NCBI RefSeq assembly: GCF_001039475.1
Contig: NZ_LELK01000001.1
Location: 1,452,819-1,516,818, forward strand
Reading direction: 5' to 3'
DNA length: 64,000 nt
From: Guptibacillus hwajinpoensis
GTDB taxonomy: Bacteria; Bacillota; Bacilli; Bacillales; Guptibacillaceae
Numbering within the stretch: the stretch's first letter is position 1; each line of letters begins with the position of its first letter. The translations under genes were made by a program, and so were the position numbers. Below the pieces are notes generated by a model that worked only from the letters and a program-made list of their open reading frames with translations, did not search any database and had not been told where the DNA came from. This document shows, one piece after another, positions 1 through 7,350 of this stretch.

Positions 1-60
1 CAGAGCATCCCGGAAATCACCACCCCACATTTTATAACAACAATGTCTACGCAGAGTACC
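1..60 (-). repeat. R1 dispersed repeat, partial copy at window edge
   Basis: Read on the minus strand, this stretch carries the R1 left arm (GCGTAGACATTGTT, then ATTTCCG and GGATGCTC), as in the copy near 3320. The rest would lie left of the window. It separates the edge from the LysE-family gene. Confidence 0.6.
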
Positions 61-121
61 AATGCAAAACTCTTCTCTATATTCTAATAAAGCAGACGGG
101 TTGAAAAGGAGAATGCTCTTT

Positions 122-760
122 ATGTTCGAAATAGCGATAGCCCACATTGTTCTTGGATTATCAATTGCGGCACCGCTTGGTCCAATCAATATTGAAATTA
201 TGAAACGCGGCATCCATAAAGGCTTCTGGTCTTCCCTCTTTGTCGGTGCCGGCGGAATGAGCGCGGATCTCTTGCTTATGTATTTAATGTTCTTCGGATT
301 AGCTGCTTTTGTAAAGGTGTCATATGTTCAGGTTTCCCTATTAATTCTAGGTGCAATCATTTTAACACTTTCCGGAATTCAAGGATGTCTATCAAAGGTT
401 AGTCTAGATGAGGAAAAAGATAAAGAACAATCTGGCCTTTTTTCATCCTATGCTGCCGGATTTATGATTGCTGCTTTTAACCCTATGAATCTTCTGTTCT
501 GGATCGGCATTTATGGATCTGTTCTTAGCGTATCTCTTCAACAGCCTGATAAATGGCAGGCTTTCTTCTTGTCCGCTCTTGTCTTTATCGGAATCGGTCT
601 ATGGAATATAAACTTATGTATGACAGTCCATTTTGGTAAATCACTTATGAAACCCCGAACGCTCAGAGCTATAAGTGTAACTGCTAGTCTCGTATTGCTA
701 TTCTTCGGGTTACGGTTTGGATACCTAGCTGCTGAAATGATTTTCGTTGCATCTAAATAG
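122..760 (+). CDS. LysE-family amino-acid/threonine exporter
   Basis: Integral membrane protein of about 212 residues with five to six hydrophobic segments. The family exports amino acids such as lysine, threonine or homoserine lactone; the substrate here is unknown. The N-terminal membrane segment contains the family signature A-P-L-G-P-I-N near residue 20, and a second conserved N-P-M-N-L-L-F-W stretch sits mid-protein. The start was set at 122 because AAGGAG (106-111) lies 10 bases upstream; ATGs at 62 and 113 have no properly spaced site. It appears monocistronic, between the R1 fragment and a convergent small gene. Confidence 0.85.
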   Translation: MFEIAIAHIVLGLSIAAPLGPINIEIMKRGIHKGFWSSLFVGAGGMSADLLLMYLMFFGLAAFVKVSYVQVSLLILGAIILTLSGIQGCLSKVSLDEEKDKEQSGLFSSYAAGFMIAAFNPMNLLFWIGIYGSVLSVSLQQPDKWQAFFLSALVFIGIGLWNINLCMTVHFGKSLMKPRTLRAISVTASLVLLFFGLRFGYLAAEMIFVASK

Positions 761-798
761 CTAAAGTCCAAAAGAGCATCAACTAATAGCAGACGCTC

Positions 799-993
799 TC
801 AACTAAAATACACGTAAGCAGCAATCCCCGCAACAGCAAGTATTCCTACAGAAAGATAAATAACAGAAATCGTCAGGGTTGTATTCTTCGCTTTCTTCCC
901 ATAGCCCGGGTCACTTTTACCTGCAATCATTAATGTACCAAACAGTATCATAACAAGAAAAACAACAATAAGGATCGTTGCGATTTTTATCAT
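799..993 (-). CDS. Small two-helix membrane protein, function unknown
   Basis: A 64-residue protein with two hydrophobic segments separated by a short charged, glycine-containing loop (KSDPGYGKKAK). The start at 993 has a strong GGGGGGAG site directly upstream; earlier in-frame ATGs lack one. I do not recognise the family. It is divergent from the glycine-betaine binding protein and convergent with the exporter, so context gives no function. Confidence 0.65.
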   Translation of the reverse strand: MIKIATILIVVFLVMILFGTLMIAGKSDPGYGKKAKNTTLTISVIYLSVGILAVAGIAAYVYFS

Positions 994-1124
994 TTTCTCC
1001 CCCCTCACCTTCATCATACACTGTCTTCTAACCGTAAGGAACCTGCAAAAGTTCGTAACATTTGTTATGCTAGTAAACATGTGCTTTTTGCACTACAACA
1101 TAAATTAGAAAGAGGAATGTATTT

Positions 1125-1988
1125 ATGAGGAGAGGAATTCTATTACTATTTATTGCTGCACTATCCATTCTAGCTGCATGTGGTGGAGCTGGAGATAACT
1201 CAAGTGAAGAAGAATCAAAGGGAACGGTGACTTTCGGTTTAAACAACTGGGCTGAAAACATTGCTGTGTCAAATATGTGGAAAGTAATCCTTGAAGAAAA
1301 AGGATATGACATTGAATTAAAATCTATGGAGAAGGCCCCTGTTTGGGCTGGCATTTCCCAAGGCGACCTGGATGTTGCTGCTGAGGTTTGGTTACCTGCT
1401 ACAGACAAGCCCCTATATGAAGAATACAAAGATGACCTTAAACTACATAAAACTTGGTATGAAGGAACTGGCCTTGGACTAGTTGTACCTTCTTACATGG
1501 ATATTACGAGTATAGAAGAGCTAAATCAAAATAAAGAAGAACTTGGTTTAGAACAAATTGTTGGAATCGATCCCGGTGCTAGCTTAATGGAAATGAGTCG
1601 TACTGCACTTGAAGAGTACGATCTTAACTATGAGCTTGTTGACAGCTCTGGTCCTGCGATGATGAGTGAATTGAAGAAAGCGTACGAAAAAGAGGAACCC
1701 ATTATTGTAACGTTGTGGAATCCACACTGGGCCTTTGCTGAATATGACTTAAAGTATCTAGAAGATCCAAAGAAAGTATATGGTGAAGCAGACGATATTT
1801 ATTACATGACAAGAACAGACTTTGAAGAAGATCACCCTGAAATCGTAGAATGGATGAACAAATGGAAGATGGACGATGATTCTCTAGGCAGCCTGATGGC
1901 GACGATTAAAGAAGCTGACGATGCAGAATCCGGTGCGAAACAGTGGATTGAAGAGAATCAAGAGTTAGTTTCAGAATGGACAGAATAA
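1125..1988 (+). CDS. Glycine betaine/proline ABC transporter substrate-binding lipoprotein
   Basis: A 287-residue lipoprotein with lipobox L-A-A-C (acylated Cys19), then an OpuAC-type periplasmic-binding domain, for example FGLNNWAENIAVSNMWK near the N-terminus and tryptophans suited to binding quaternary amines. Members capture glycine betaine or related osmolytes for an ABC importer. No ATPase or permease gene is adjacent, so this is an orphan binding protein that must work with a transporter encoded elsewhere. A clear terminator follows at 2025-2064. Substrate specificity is inferred. Confidence 0.88.
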   Translation: MRRGILLLFIAALSILAACGGAGDNSSEEESKGTVTFGLNNWAENIAVSNMWKVILEEKGYDIELKSMEKAPVWAGISQGDLDVAAEVWLPATDKPLYEEYKDDLKLHKTWYEGTGLGLVVPSYMDITSIEELNQNKEELGLEQIVGIDPGASLMEMSRTALEEYDLNYELVDSSGPAMMSELKKAYEKEEPIIVTLWNPHWAFAEYDLKYLEDPKKVYGEADDIYYMTRTDFEEDHPEIVEWMNKWKMDDDSLGSLMATIKEADDAESGAKQWIEENQELVSEWTE

Positions 1989-2024
1989 CTCTACTCGTAT
2001 TATTTGAATTTTTTAGCTAATATT

Positions 2025-2064
2025 GAAGGAACCCTCGACTGTGTCGAAGGTTCCTTCTTTCCAT
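2025..2064 (+). terminator. Rho-independent terminator of the binding-protein gene
   Basis: Near-perfect stem GAAGGAACC-TCGAC / GTCGA-GGTTCCTTC with a short loop and T-rich tail, 36 bases after the stop codon. Confidence 0.85.
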
Positions 2065-2074
2065 CTATTTTCTT

Positions 2075-3076
2075 TTATAGTTTAGATAAATCATTCTCAG
2101 CTACTACTTTACCGATTGTTTTGCCAGACTCTAAGCGAGCGTGGGCATCACCAATTGTGCTGAACTTGAAGGTTTCTTCATCTAGTATTGGTTTAATGGC
2201 ACCATGATCAACCATATGGGTAACACGTGTTAGAATTTCTCCGTGATGCTCGCGACCTTCGTTTGTGAGCATAGGGATCAGCATCAATACGCCATGGTAA
2301 GTTGCGCTTTTCACGTAAAGTGGTGTAATGTCATGTTCGCCACTACCAACTATGCAAGCAACCTGTCCACCGTTTTTAACTGCTTGAAACGATTTCTCCA
2401 TGTTTTCTCCACCTACTGTATCAAAGACAACATCGAATCCTTTACCATTTGTGTATTGATTAACATACTCTTCAACAGACGTTTCCTTATAGTTAATAGC
2501 GTAATCTGCTCCAAGATCTTTTCCAATTTCCATTTTCTCAAGTGTCGATGCTGTCGTGTATACGATCGCACCGAGTGATTTTGCAAGTTGAATCGCAATA
2601 TGTCCAACTCCACCTGTTGCACCGTGAATGAGAACGTTCTGTCCAGGCTGGACATTGACCCGATCAACGAGAGCTTCCCATGCTGTAATCGATACAAGCG
2701 GTAGTGCAGCTGCTTCTTTCATAGAAAGGTTTGTTGGCTTTTTGGCTACTAGCTTTTGATCTACAATCATATGTTCACAAAGCGCTCCGCTTAATCCAAG
2801 AACGCCACCAGCACATGCATAAACCTCATCACCTACTTCAAAATGACTCCCTTCATATACTTCCTCTACAATCCCAGCCACATCTCCATGGAGCACAGCA
2901 GGAAATTCAGGAGCGAAAGCCTCTGCTACCCCTGATCGAATTTTAAGATCTACAGGGTTCACACTAGTTGCTTTCACATTAATTTTTATTTCACCGGATC
3001 TTAATTCCCTTACCTCAATATCTTCAATGCTAAATTGGCTAGCTGATCCAAACTCTCGAATTACTGCGGCTTTCAT
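2075..3076 (-). CDS. Medium-chain zinc-independent oxidoreductase (quinone-reductase-like)
   Basis: A 333-residue MDR-superfamily protein: an N-terminal GroES-like domain and a nucleotide-binding domain with the Rossmann motif HGATGGVGHIAIQLAK around residues 145-160. It lacks the cysteine ligands of zinc alcohol dehydrogenases and resembles NADPH:quinone reductases. It probably reduces quinones or reactive carbonyls using NADPH. AAGGAGGAAGTTTG precedes ATG 3076, which decides the start over an upstream in-frame codon. It stands alone, convergent with the osmolyte-binding gene. Confidence 0.85.
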   Translation of the reverse strand: MKAAVIREFGSASQFSIEDIEVRELRSGEIKINVKATSVNPVDLKIRSGVAEAFAPEFPAVLHGDVAGIVEEVYEGSHFEVGDEVYACAGGVLGLSGALCEHMIVDQKLVAKKPTNLSMKEAAALPLVSITAWEALVDRVNVQPGQNVLIHGATGGVGHIAIQLAKSLGAIVYTTASTLEKMEIGKDLGADYAINYKETSVEEYVNQYTNGKGFDVVFDTVGGENMEKSFQAVKNGGQVACIVGSGEHDITPLYVKSATYHGVLMLIPMLTNEGREHHGEILTRVTHMVDHGAIKPILDEETFKFSTIGDAHARLESGKTIGKVVAENDLSKL

Positions 3077-3197
3077 CAAACTTCCTCCTTCTATTGTTTT
3101 CACTCATCTATTTTTTAACTACTCTTAAATCTTCCCCTATATCTTTTTGCACAAACAGGTATTGCATTTCATTTTTATGACAACACTTCTTGATATA

Positions 3198-3243
3198 GCC
3201 GGTCATTATCTTTTCATTAAAAAGATGCTGTCAGGTGACCGGC
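3198..3243. other. Nested hairpin of unknown role
   Basis: Outer arms GCCGGTCA (3198-3205) and TGACCGGC (3236-3243) enclose inner arms ATCTTTT and AAAAGAT. It lies upstream of the MDR gene on the minus strand and is followed on plus by a terminator-like hairpin at 3264-3300. It could be a regulatory leader, a small RNA or a repeat relic. Confidence 0.4.
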
Positions 3244-3261
3244 TGTACCATGGCAAGTCAT

Positions 3262-3303
3262 AGCGAAAGCCCTTCTCATAATTGAGAGGGGCTTTCCCTT
3301 TTT
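3262..3303 (+). terminator. Terminator-like hairpin without an upstream plus-strand gene
   Basis: Stem AAAGCCCTTCTCA / TGAGAGGGGCTTT with a T-rich tail (CCCTTTTTT). No plus-strand coding region precedes it, so it may end a short non-coding transcript or be a relic. Confidence 0.5.
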
Positions 3304-3310
3304 TGCTTTT

Positions 3311-3449
3311 AGCGTAGACATTGTTCCTATAGCCGGTAATTTCCGCTCCAGGATGCTCGCTTTCCGCGGGGCGGGCGGTGAGCATCCTTCCGCTCCAATC
3401 AGCTAAAAGTGGTTTTTTCAAAACTCTTTCGGAGAGATTTAGTGCCAAT
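3311..3449 (+). repeat. R1 dispersed repeat, core shortened
   Basis: Contains the R1 left arm (GTAGACATTGTT), TTCCGCTCCAGGATGCTCG, the GC-rich block and the right arm (CATCCTTCCGCTCCAATCA, then GTGGTTTTTTCAAAA). The middle of the core is missing compared with the copy at 27970-28200. An open reading frame crossing it is spurious. Confidence 0.8.
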
Positions 3450-3475
3450 CAGAGACTTCCATAATTGAATAAAAA

Positions 3476-3994
3476 CTATAGAATGTCATCTAAATAACTT
3501 TCTAATTGATCTAACGTTCCATTGAATCCTTCTTCTATTTGTTCTTTGGCAGCTTCAAATGTTTGGTATTCCTCCGCAGTTGCATTGAGAGGGGTTCCTC
3601 GCATTATTAATTTAGTTGTACGATCTTGTTCTACAAACATTAGGGTATTCTGAATTTCGAGGGGCCAGGACGAACTAAACGGTGCTCGAACCGTTTCCCC
3701 TGCTGAATTGGAAAATGAACTTATATACATGAGCTTCCTTGGCGCATCGATTTCCTTAAACTCAAACTTGCCCCACATTTCCATTCCTTCGGGTGACTGT
3801 TGTTTATAGAGAAAGATGCCATCTGAGCGAAGATCGAATTGCGTAACATGCAGGTCATACCCTTTAGGTCCCCACCACTTCTCCAATTTCTCCCGGCTTG
3901 TCCATGCTGCATATAATAGCTCTCGTGGTACATCAAATGTTCTCTCAATAACTAACTCAGTTTGATCTTTTTGGAATTCACTCTTCATTGTCAT
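3476..3994 (-). CDS. SRPBCC / AHSA1-type START-like protein
   Basis: A 172-residue single-domain protein of the AHSA1-like SRPBCC (Bet v1 fold) group. Typical features are the opening strand ELVIERTFDVPRELLYAAWTS, the WWGPKGY segment and a C-terminal helix ending LDQLESYL. Bacterial members bind hydrophobic ligands or act in stress responses; the ligand is unknown. AGGAGG at 4001-4006 lies six bases before ATG 3994. Such genes often sit beside ArsR regulators, but none is present here. Confidence 0.82.
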   Translation of the reverse strand: MTMKSEFQKDQTELVIERTFDVPRELLYAAWTSREKLEKWWGPKGYDLHVTQFDLRSDGIFLYKQQSPEGMEMWGKFEFKEIDAPRKLMYISSFSNSAGETVRAPFSSSWPLEIQNTLMFVEQDRTTKLIMRGTPLNATAEEYQTFEAAKEQIEEGFNGTLDQLESYLDDIL

Positions 3995-4159
3995 CTTTAT
4001 CCTCCTAAAATTTAATGCTTCGTTCTTATCATTCATCTGCAGGCGTTCTATCTTTCAAAAGTTCTGCACAAGAGGTATATTTCCTTCACGTAAGAGCGCT
4101 ATATTCATAATACTTTTCGCATAGTTACCATTAAAATGAATGAATAATGAGAAAATTTG

Positions 4160-4188
4160 TTGAAGTTTGTCATAACTTTGTATATGAT
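4160..4188 (+). promoter_or_regulatory. SigA-type promoter of the SinI-like gene
   Basis: -35 TTGAAG (4160-4165), 17-base spacer, -10 TATGAT (4183-4188). Its position shows translation must start downstream, supporting the GTG start at 4253. Confidence 0.7.
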
Positions 4189-4252
4189 ACTATTAACCAC
4201 TCACCTAGATGGTTATCAATGTCATACATTCAGAAAAAAGGGGAAATGTTAT

Positions 4253-4387
4253 GTGAATAGCGAGAAAAGCTTACCCGAGGAATGGAGACGTCTTGTTGAG
4301 GAAGCTATGGAATCAACCATTACGAAAGAAGAATTTAAGGCTTTCTTAATAGAAGTAGGGGAACAAAAAGGGATCACTATTAGTTAA
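4253..4387 (+). CDS. SinI-like anti-repressor-type small protein
   Basis: A 44-residue protein starting with GTG 4253, nine bases after an AGGGG site. Longer in-frame starts would overlap the promoter. Residues LPEEWRRLVEEAMESTITKEEF, with a following short hydrophobic helix, match the SinI/SinR-interaction helix pattern (D/EEW..L...A......EE...FL), in which a helical hairpin dimerises with SinR-type repressors to relieve biofilm and sporulation gene repression. No sinR-like HTH gene is adjacent, so this is an orphan antagonist whose partner is elsewhere. Family assignment is by motif only. Confidence 0.65.
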   Translation: MNSEKSLPEEWRRLVEEAMESTITKEEFKAFLIEVGEQKGITIS

Positions 4388-4393
4388 ATGTAA

Positions 4394-4430
4394 ATGAGCC
4401 ACCAAGCTAATGCTTGGTGGCTCATTTTGC
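4394..4430. terminator. Bidirectional terminator between the SinI-like gene and treR
   Basis: Twelve-base-pair stem GAGCCACCAAGC / GCTTGGTGGCTC with a TAAT loop; ATTTT follows on plus and ATTTAC on minus. Confidence 0.85.
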
Positions 4431-4432
4431 TA

Positions 4433-5152
4433 CTACTGCTTCTCACGTCTTGCAAAATCAACAAATCTGAATTTATCCAACCGATGTCGAGATTCAGTAT
4501 ACTCGATTAGCGTTGTATCATTTAAATACACGTAGTTTCGTACTACTACAACATGCTTGTACTCGTTTAAATCAAGATAGAGAAGATCATCTTCATCAGC
4601 CTCTTCTACAACAATTTCCTTCTTCGCATAGCTAACCGTTAACCCCATATCATTTTCGAGATAATCATAGATGGAATTCTCACAAATTGATTTTGTTAAC
4701 TCTGGTACATAGTCTACAGGAAAATAATCGCGATCAAGAATGATTCTCTCTCCATCAATCTCACGGGCACGAACAACGTGCCATACAAGTGAGTCGTCAG
4801 ACAAATCTAACTGCTCCCTCACCCATTTACAAGGAATCTTTTTCTCCAATTGGTGGACAATCGTACGTGATGAGCGATTCATCTTTTCAGAAAGCTCTTT
4901 AAAACTTACAAGACCTGATACAGGAAACTCATATCGGTTAAGATCAAGCACCACAGATCCGCGCGCTTTAATTTTCTGTATCAAGCCATTCTGAGAAAGC
5001 AGATTGAGTGCTTTACGTATCGTCTCACGAGATGTACCGAACGCATCAGCAAGTTCATGCTCCGATGGTAACTTGCTATTAGGCTTATAGGTACCATCTT
5101 GAATGCTAGATGAGAGCTCATTATATATTTGCTGATACTTGGTTTGTTTCAT
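4433..5152 (-). CDS. treR: Trehalose operon repressor, GntR/HutC family
   Basis: A 239-residue GntR-family regulator: N-terminal winged helix (YQQIYNELSSSIQDGTYKPN and LPSEHELADAFGTSRETIRKAL) and a C-terminal UTRA effector domain ending DKFRFVDFARR. The N-terminal half closely follows Bacillus TreR, which binds trehalose-6-phosphate and represses treP-treA-treR. Here treP and treA are absent from the neighbourhood and the gene stands alone. Two TTGTNTANACAA palindromes upstream of the nearby EIIA gene suggest it controls that transporter component. Confidence 0.85.
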   Translation of the reverse strand: MKQTKYQQIYNELSSSIQDGTYKPNSKLPSEHELADAFGTSRETIRKALNLLSQNGLIQKIKARGSVVLDLNRYEFPVSGLVSFKELSEKMNRSSRTIVHQLEKKIPCKWVREQLDLSDDSLVWHVVRAREIDGERIILDRDYFPVDYVPELTKSICENSIYDYLENDMGLTVSYAKKEIVVEEADEDDLLYLDLNEYKHVVVVRNYVYLNDTTLIEYTESRHRLDKFRFVDFARREKQ

Positions 5153-5215
5153 AGAATCACCTTGCCTGTGTTAGATGATAAACAATAGACTCATATGGTC
5201 TTACTTTTTTTAATA

Positions 5216-5260
5216 CTCCTAATAATACTTTTAAAAAAGTTACAAAAGTATTATTAGGAG
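5216..5260. promoter_or_regulatory. Perfect 17-bp inverted repeat upstream of treR
   Basis: Arms 5216-5232 and 5244-5260 are exact reverse complements (CTCCTAATAATACTTTT / AAAAGTATTATTAGGAG) around an 11-base loop. No T-run follows on either strand, so it is not a simple terminator. It could be an operator or the remnant of an inserted element. Confidence 0.55.
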
Positions 5261-5335
5261 AGACATTCATTTTACTAGGAATTTACCACCATTACCAAAG
5301 TCACCAAAACTAGGTTCTATCCTTAATTTAATTGT

Positions 5336-5373
5336 GATAAATTACCTAATTTTTAATAATATGGTAATTTATC
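5336..5373. promoter_or_regulatory. 11-bp inverted repeat upstream of the secreted-protein gene
   Basis: GATAAATTACC (5336-5346) and GGTAATTTATC (5363-5373) are perfect reverse complements with 16 bases between. The dyad lies about 48 bases before the start of the small secreted protein and overlaps its likely promoter, which suggests an operator. Confidence 0.5.
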
Positions 5374-5420
5374 GATAATTATATGATATGGTTATCTTCG
5401 TAAATAAGGGAGGGAAAAAC

Positions 5421-5726
5421 ATGAAAAAAATTATTTTATTATGTGCAGTAGTTGGATTTCTTTTTGTTGGTATAAATCCTGCAAGTGCTAACCCAACTAC
5501 ATACGGACCATATTACACTACTTTTAGTGGTTCTCAATTGACATCATCTTCTTGGGGAACATTAGCAAGGAAATGTGAAAACGCAGTTAATGAGTATGGT
5601 AGTTACATTTCTAGCAGCTCAAACTATACCTGTAAATGGTCTCAACAAATTGAGTCAAGAGTTACAAGTACTAATGGAAGAGTAGTTAACGTATCTTATT
5701 CTCCATATTATATTTATTTTAACTAA
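5421..5726 (+). CDS. Small secreted protein, unknown family
   Basis: A 101-residue protein beginning MKKIILL with a typical Sec signal peptide and likely cleavage after A-S-A (ASANPTT). The mature part of about 78 residues is rich in Ser, Tyr, Thr and Asn and has two cysteines (RKCENA and YTCKW) that could form a disulphide; it ends in a tyrosine-rich strand YSPYYIYFN. GGGAGGG precedes the ATG. The small size, AT-rich surroundings, own dyad and strong terminator suggest an independently controlled, possibly acquired extracellular protein. I cannot assign a family; toxin, inhibitor or matrix protein are all possible. Confidence 0.7.
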   Translation: MKKIILLCAVVGFLFVGINPASANPTTYGPYYTTFSGSQLTSSSWGTLARKCENAVNEYGSYISSSSNYTCKWSQQIESRVTSTNGRVVNVSYSPYYIYFN

Positions 5727-5737
5727 TTGAATACAGC

Positions 5738-5776
5738 AAAGTGTAGAGAAAAATTTTTCTCTACACTTTTTTATTA
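5738..5776 (+). terminator. Terminator of the small secreted protein gene
   Basis: Long perfect stem AAAGTGTAGAGAAA / TTTCTCTACACTTT followed by T-rich sequence. Confidence 0.85.
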
Positions 5777-5882
5777 TAGAAGTTCCCTTTTTAATATTGG
5801 GTTTAGTAAAATATAACTCTCACATTTGTTCTAATTGGCTATATCTTTAAACTAGTTATTGTCCATATTTCTAGAGTCTATT

Positions 5883-6383
5883 TCAATTTCTTTTTACTTT
5901 TGTGGACATGATTTCTGTTTCATTTGTAGCGCCATCTGAATACTTTTTGTCTACAGTTTCTAGAACATCAGGATTCGTAATGATAACAGGTGTAATAGTA
6001 CTAGAAGCTTTTTCTTTAACAAGATCAAGGTCAACCGTAATTAATGGATCACCGACTTTGACCTTGTCGCCTTCTTTCACATGACCTTCAAAGCCTTCGC
6101 CACCCATGCCAACTGTTTCAAGTCCAACGTGAATGAGAATCTCAAGACCTGATTCAGATTCAATACCTACAGCATGCTTCGTATGGAAGAATTGAATGAT
6201 CTTACCATTTACAGGTGAAACAACTTTACCGTCAGTTGGTTCGATCGCAATGCCATCCCCCATCATTTTCTGAGAAAATGTTGGATCAGGTACCGTTTCA
6301 AGCTCTACAACTTTACCGTTTAGCGGGGAATAAATAACCTCATCTAGAGATTTTTCTTTTTTACCAAAAAGTTTTTTTAGCAT
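5883..6383 (-). CDS. PTS glucose-type EIIA component, stand-alone
   Basis: A 166-residue soluble EIIA-Glc-family protein. The catalytic pair is visible as His70 (HTKHAVGI) and His85 (ILIHVGL). It takes phosphate from HPr and passes it to an EIIB domain. Bacillus TreP permeases lack an EIIA domain, so a free EIIA can serve trehalose uptake. AAAGGAGA precedes ATG 6383. Two TreR-like palindromes and a cre-like sequence lie upstream, linking it to treR about 700 bases downstream. Which permease it serves is inference. YpqE is the nearest analogue I know. Confidence 0.88.
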   Translation of the reverse strand: MLKKLFGKKEKSLDEVIYSPLNGKVVELETVPDPTFSQKMMGDGIAIEPTDGKVVSPVNGKIIQFFHTKHAVGIESESGLEILIHVGLETVGMGGEGFEGHVKEGDKVKVGDPLITVDLDLVKEKASSTITPVIITNPDVLETVDKKYSDGATNETEIMSTKVKRN

Positions 6384-6397
6384 GTAAACATTCTCCT

Positions 6398-6411
6398 TTC
6401 AACCGCTTTCA
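6398..6411 (-). promoter_or_regulatory. cre-like catabolite-control site in the EIIA leader
   Basis: On the minus strand TGAAAGCGGTTGAA matches the CcpA-site consensus at most positions, with two mismatches in the right half. It lies just upstream of the EIIA ribosome binding site. Confidence 0.4.
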
Positions 6412-6422
6412 TTTATATTTAT

Positions 6423-6436
6423 CTTGTCTATACAAG
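6423..6436. promoter_or_regulatory. TreR-type operator, proximal
   Basis: CTTGTCTATACAAG has arms TTGT/ACAA and a near-palindromic centre, resembling the TTGTATATACAA operator of Bacillus tre genes. It sits 40 bases upstream of the EIIA start, in the likely promoter. Confidence 0.6.
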
Positions 6437-6459
6437 TTTTGCTTACAAATGAAGTTTAT

Positions 6460-6473
6460 CTTGTATAGACAAG
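6460..6473. promoter_or_regulatory. TreR-type operator, distal
   Basis: CTTGTATAGACAAG, the mirror of the proximal site, with flanking ATC/GAT extending the dyad. The centres are 37 bases apart, which would allow cooperative binding. Confidence 0.6.
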
Positions 6474-6638
6474 ATAGTCAACTGGAGAGCTTACCTTATT
6501 TCTTTTTTCTAAGGGGTAAGGTAGGCTTTGACAGACAATTAGTGTTTTCCCGTATCGTCCATCGCTAAACTATGTAAGGTTTAATAAATTTTCGAAACGT
6601 GTATTAGTAAAAGACAAAAGGAGGGAGGGAATGAATAG

Positions 6639-7145
6639 ATGAACAAACTATATACAGAGACGTTTTACTTCTCAGATAACGGTCATATACCAAATAATTC
6701 TTTGCCTTTAGTTCTCTATCGGAGGAGCCTTGAGGGTCGAATCGATTCTTGTATAAAATTGTTTAAACAAAACAAGTGGTCAAATTCATGGGAAAATGGC
6801 GTATTTCCGTACCACCATTATCACAGCAATACACATGAAGTGCTTGGAGTGATCAGTGGGTCAGCTTCTATAACGTTCGGAGGCGAAAATGGCGAAAGCG
6901 TAAAAGTGGAGAAAGGTGATGTTGTTGTCATTCCTGCAGGAGTTGGCCATAAGAAAGAACAAAGTTCAGCAGATTTTAAAGTTGTCGGAGCATATCCAAA
7001 CGGCATGTCACACGATTTAAAAACAGGGGAAGCCGAAGAACGACCCGAAGTGATTGAGAACATTCAAAATGTCCCCCTACCTTCCACTGATCCCCTTCAA
7101 GGACAAAATGGTCACTTAGTTGTACTATGGTCGGATTTAAATTAA
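6639..7145 (+). CDS. Cupin-domain protein, YjlB type
   Basis: A 168-residue double-stranded beta-helix protein. The metal-binding cupin motif is seen as H-H-Y-H-S-N-T-H-E near residues 58-68 and the second motif as PAGVGHKK near residue 108. It resembles Bacillus YjlB (COG4297), a cupin of unknown substrate. GGAGGGAGG precedes ATG 6639; an ATG at 6631 closes after three codons. The gene is followed by an R1 insertion that separates it from its terminator. Confidence 0.8.
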   Translation: MNKLYTETFYFSDNGHIPNNSLPLVLYRRSLEGRIDSCIKLFKQNKWSNSWENGVFPYHHYHSNTHEVLGVISGSASITFGGENGESVKVEKGDVVVIPAGVGHKKEQSSADFKVVGAYPNGMSHDLKTGEAEERPEVIENIQNVPLPSTDPLQGQNGHLVVLWSDLN

Positions 7146-7154
7146 ACATAAAAA

Positions 7155-7320
7155 AGGCTCTTTTCGTATACATCGTTGCTATAGGAGTGGGTTAATTTCC
7201 GCTCCAGTGGGGTCTCACCTGTCCCGCTCATCCCGCAGGAGTCGAGCATCCTTCCGCTCCAATCACTAAGTATGTTTTTTTCAATATTTGTATCAACATC
7301 AATCTTTTAGAAAAGAGCCT
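7155..7320 (+). repeat. R1 repeat with intact termini and 6-bp target duplication
   Basis: Ends are AGGCTCTTTT (7155-7164) and AAAAGAGCCT (7311-7320), a perfect 10-bp terminal inverted repeat. TAAAAA occurs directly on both sides (7149-7154 and 7321-7326), as expected of a target-site duplication. The left half of the core is deleted compared with the longest copies. Confidence 0.85.
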
Positions 7321-7322
7321 TA

Positions 7323-7350
7323 AAAAAGACGCCTAAGCGGCGTCTTTTTC
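7323..7350. terminator. Terminator at the 3' end of the aldo/keto reductase gene
   Basis: AAAAAGACGCC / GGCGTCTTTTT stem with a four-base loop, usable in both directions. Confidence 0.8.

Noticed and set aside
3206-3448. 80-residue minus-strand open frame
   Set aside because: It lies largely in the R1 repeat; a similar frame recurs in the R1 copy at 58258, showing it is a by-product of the repeat.
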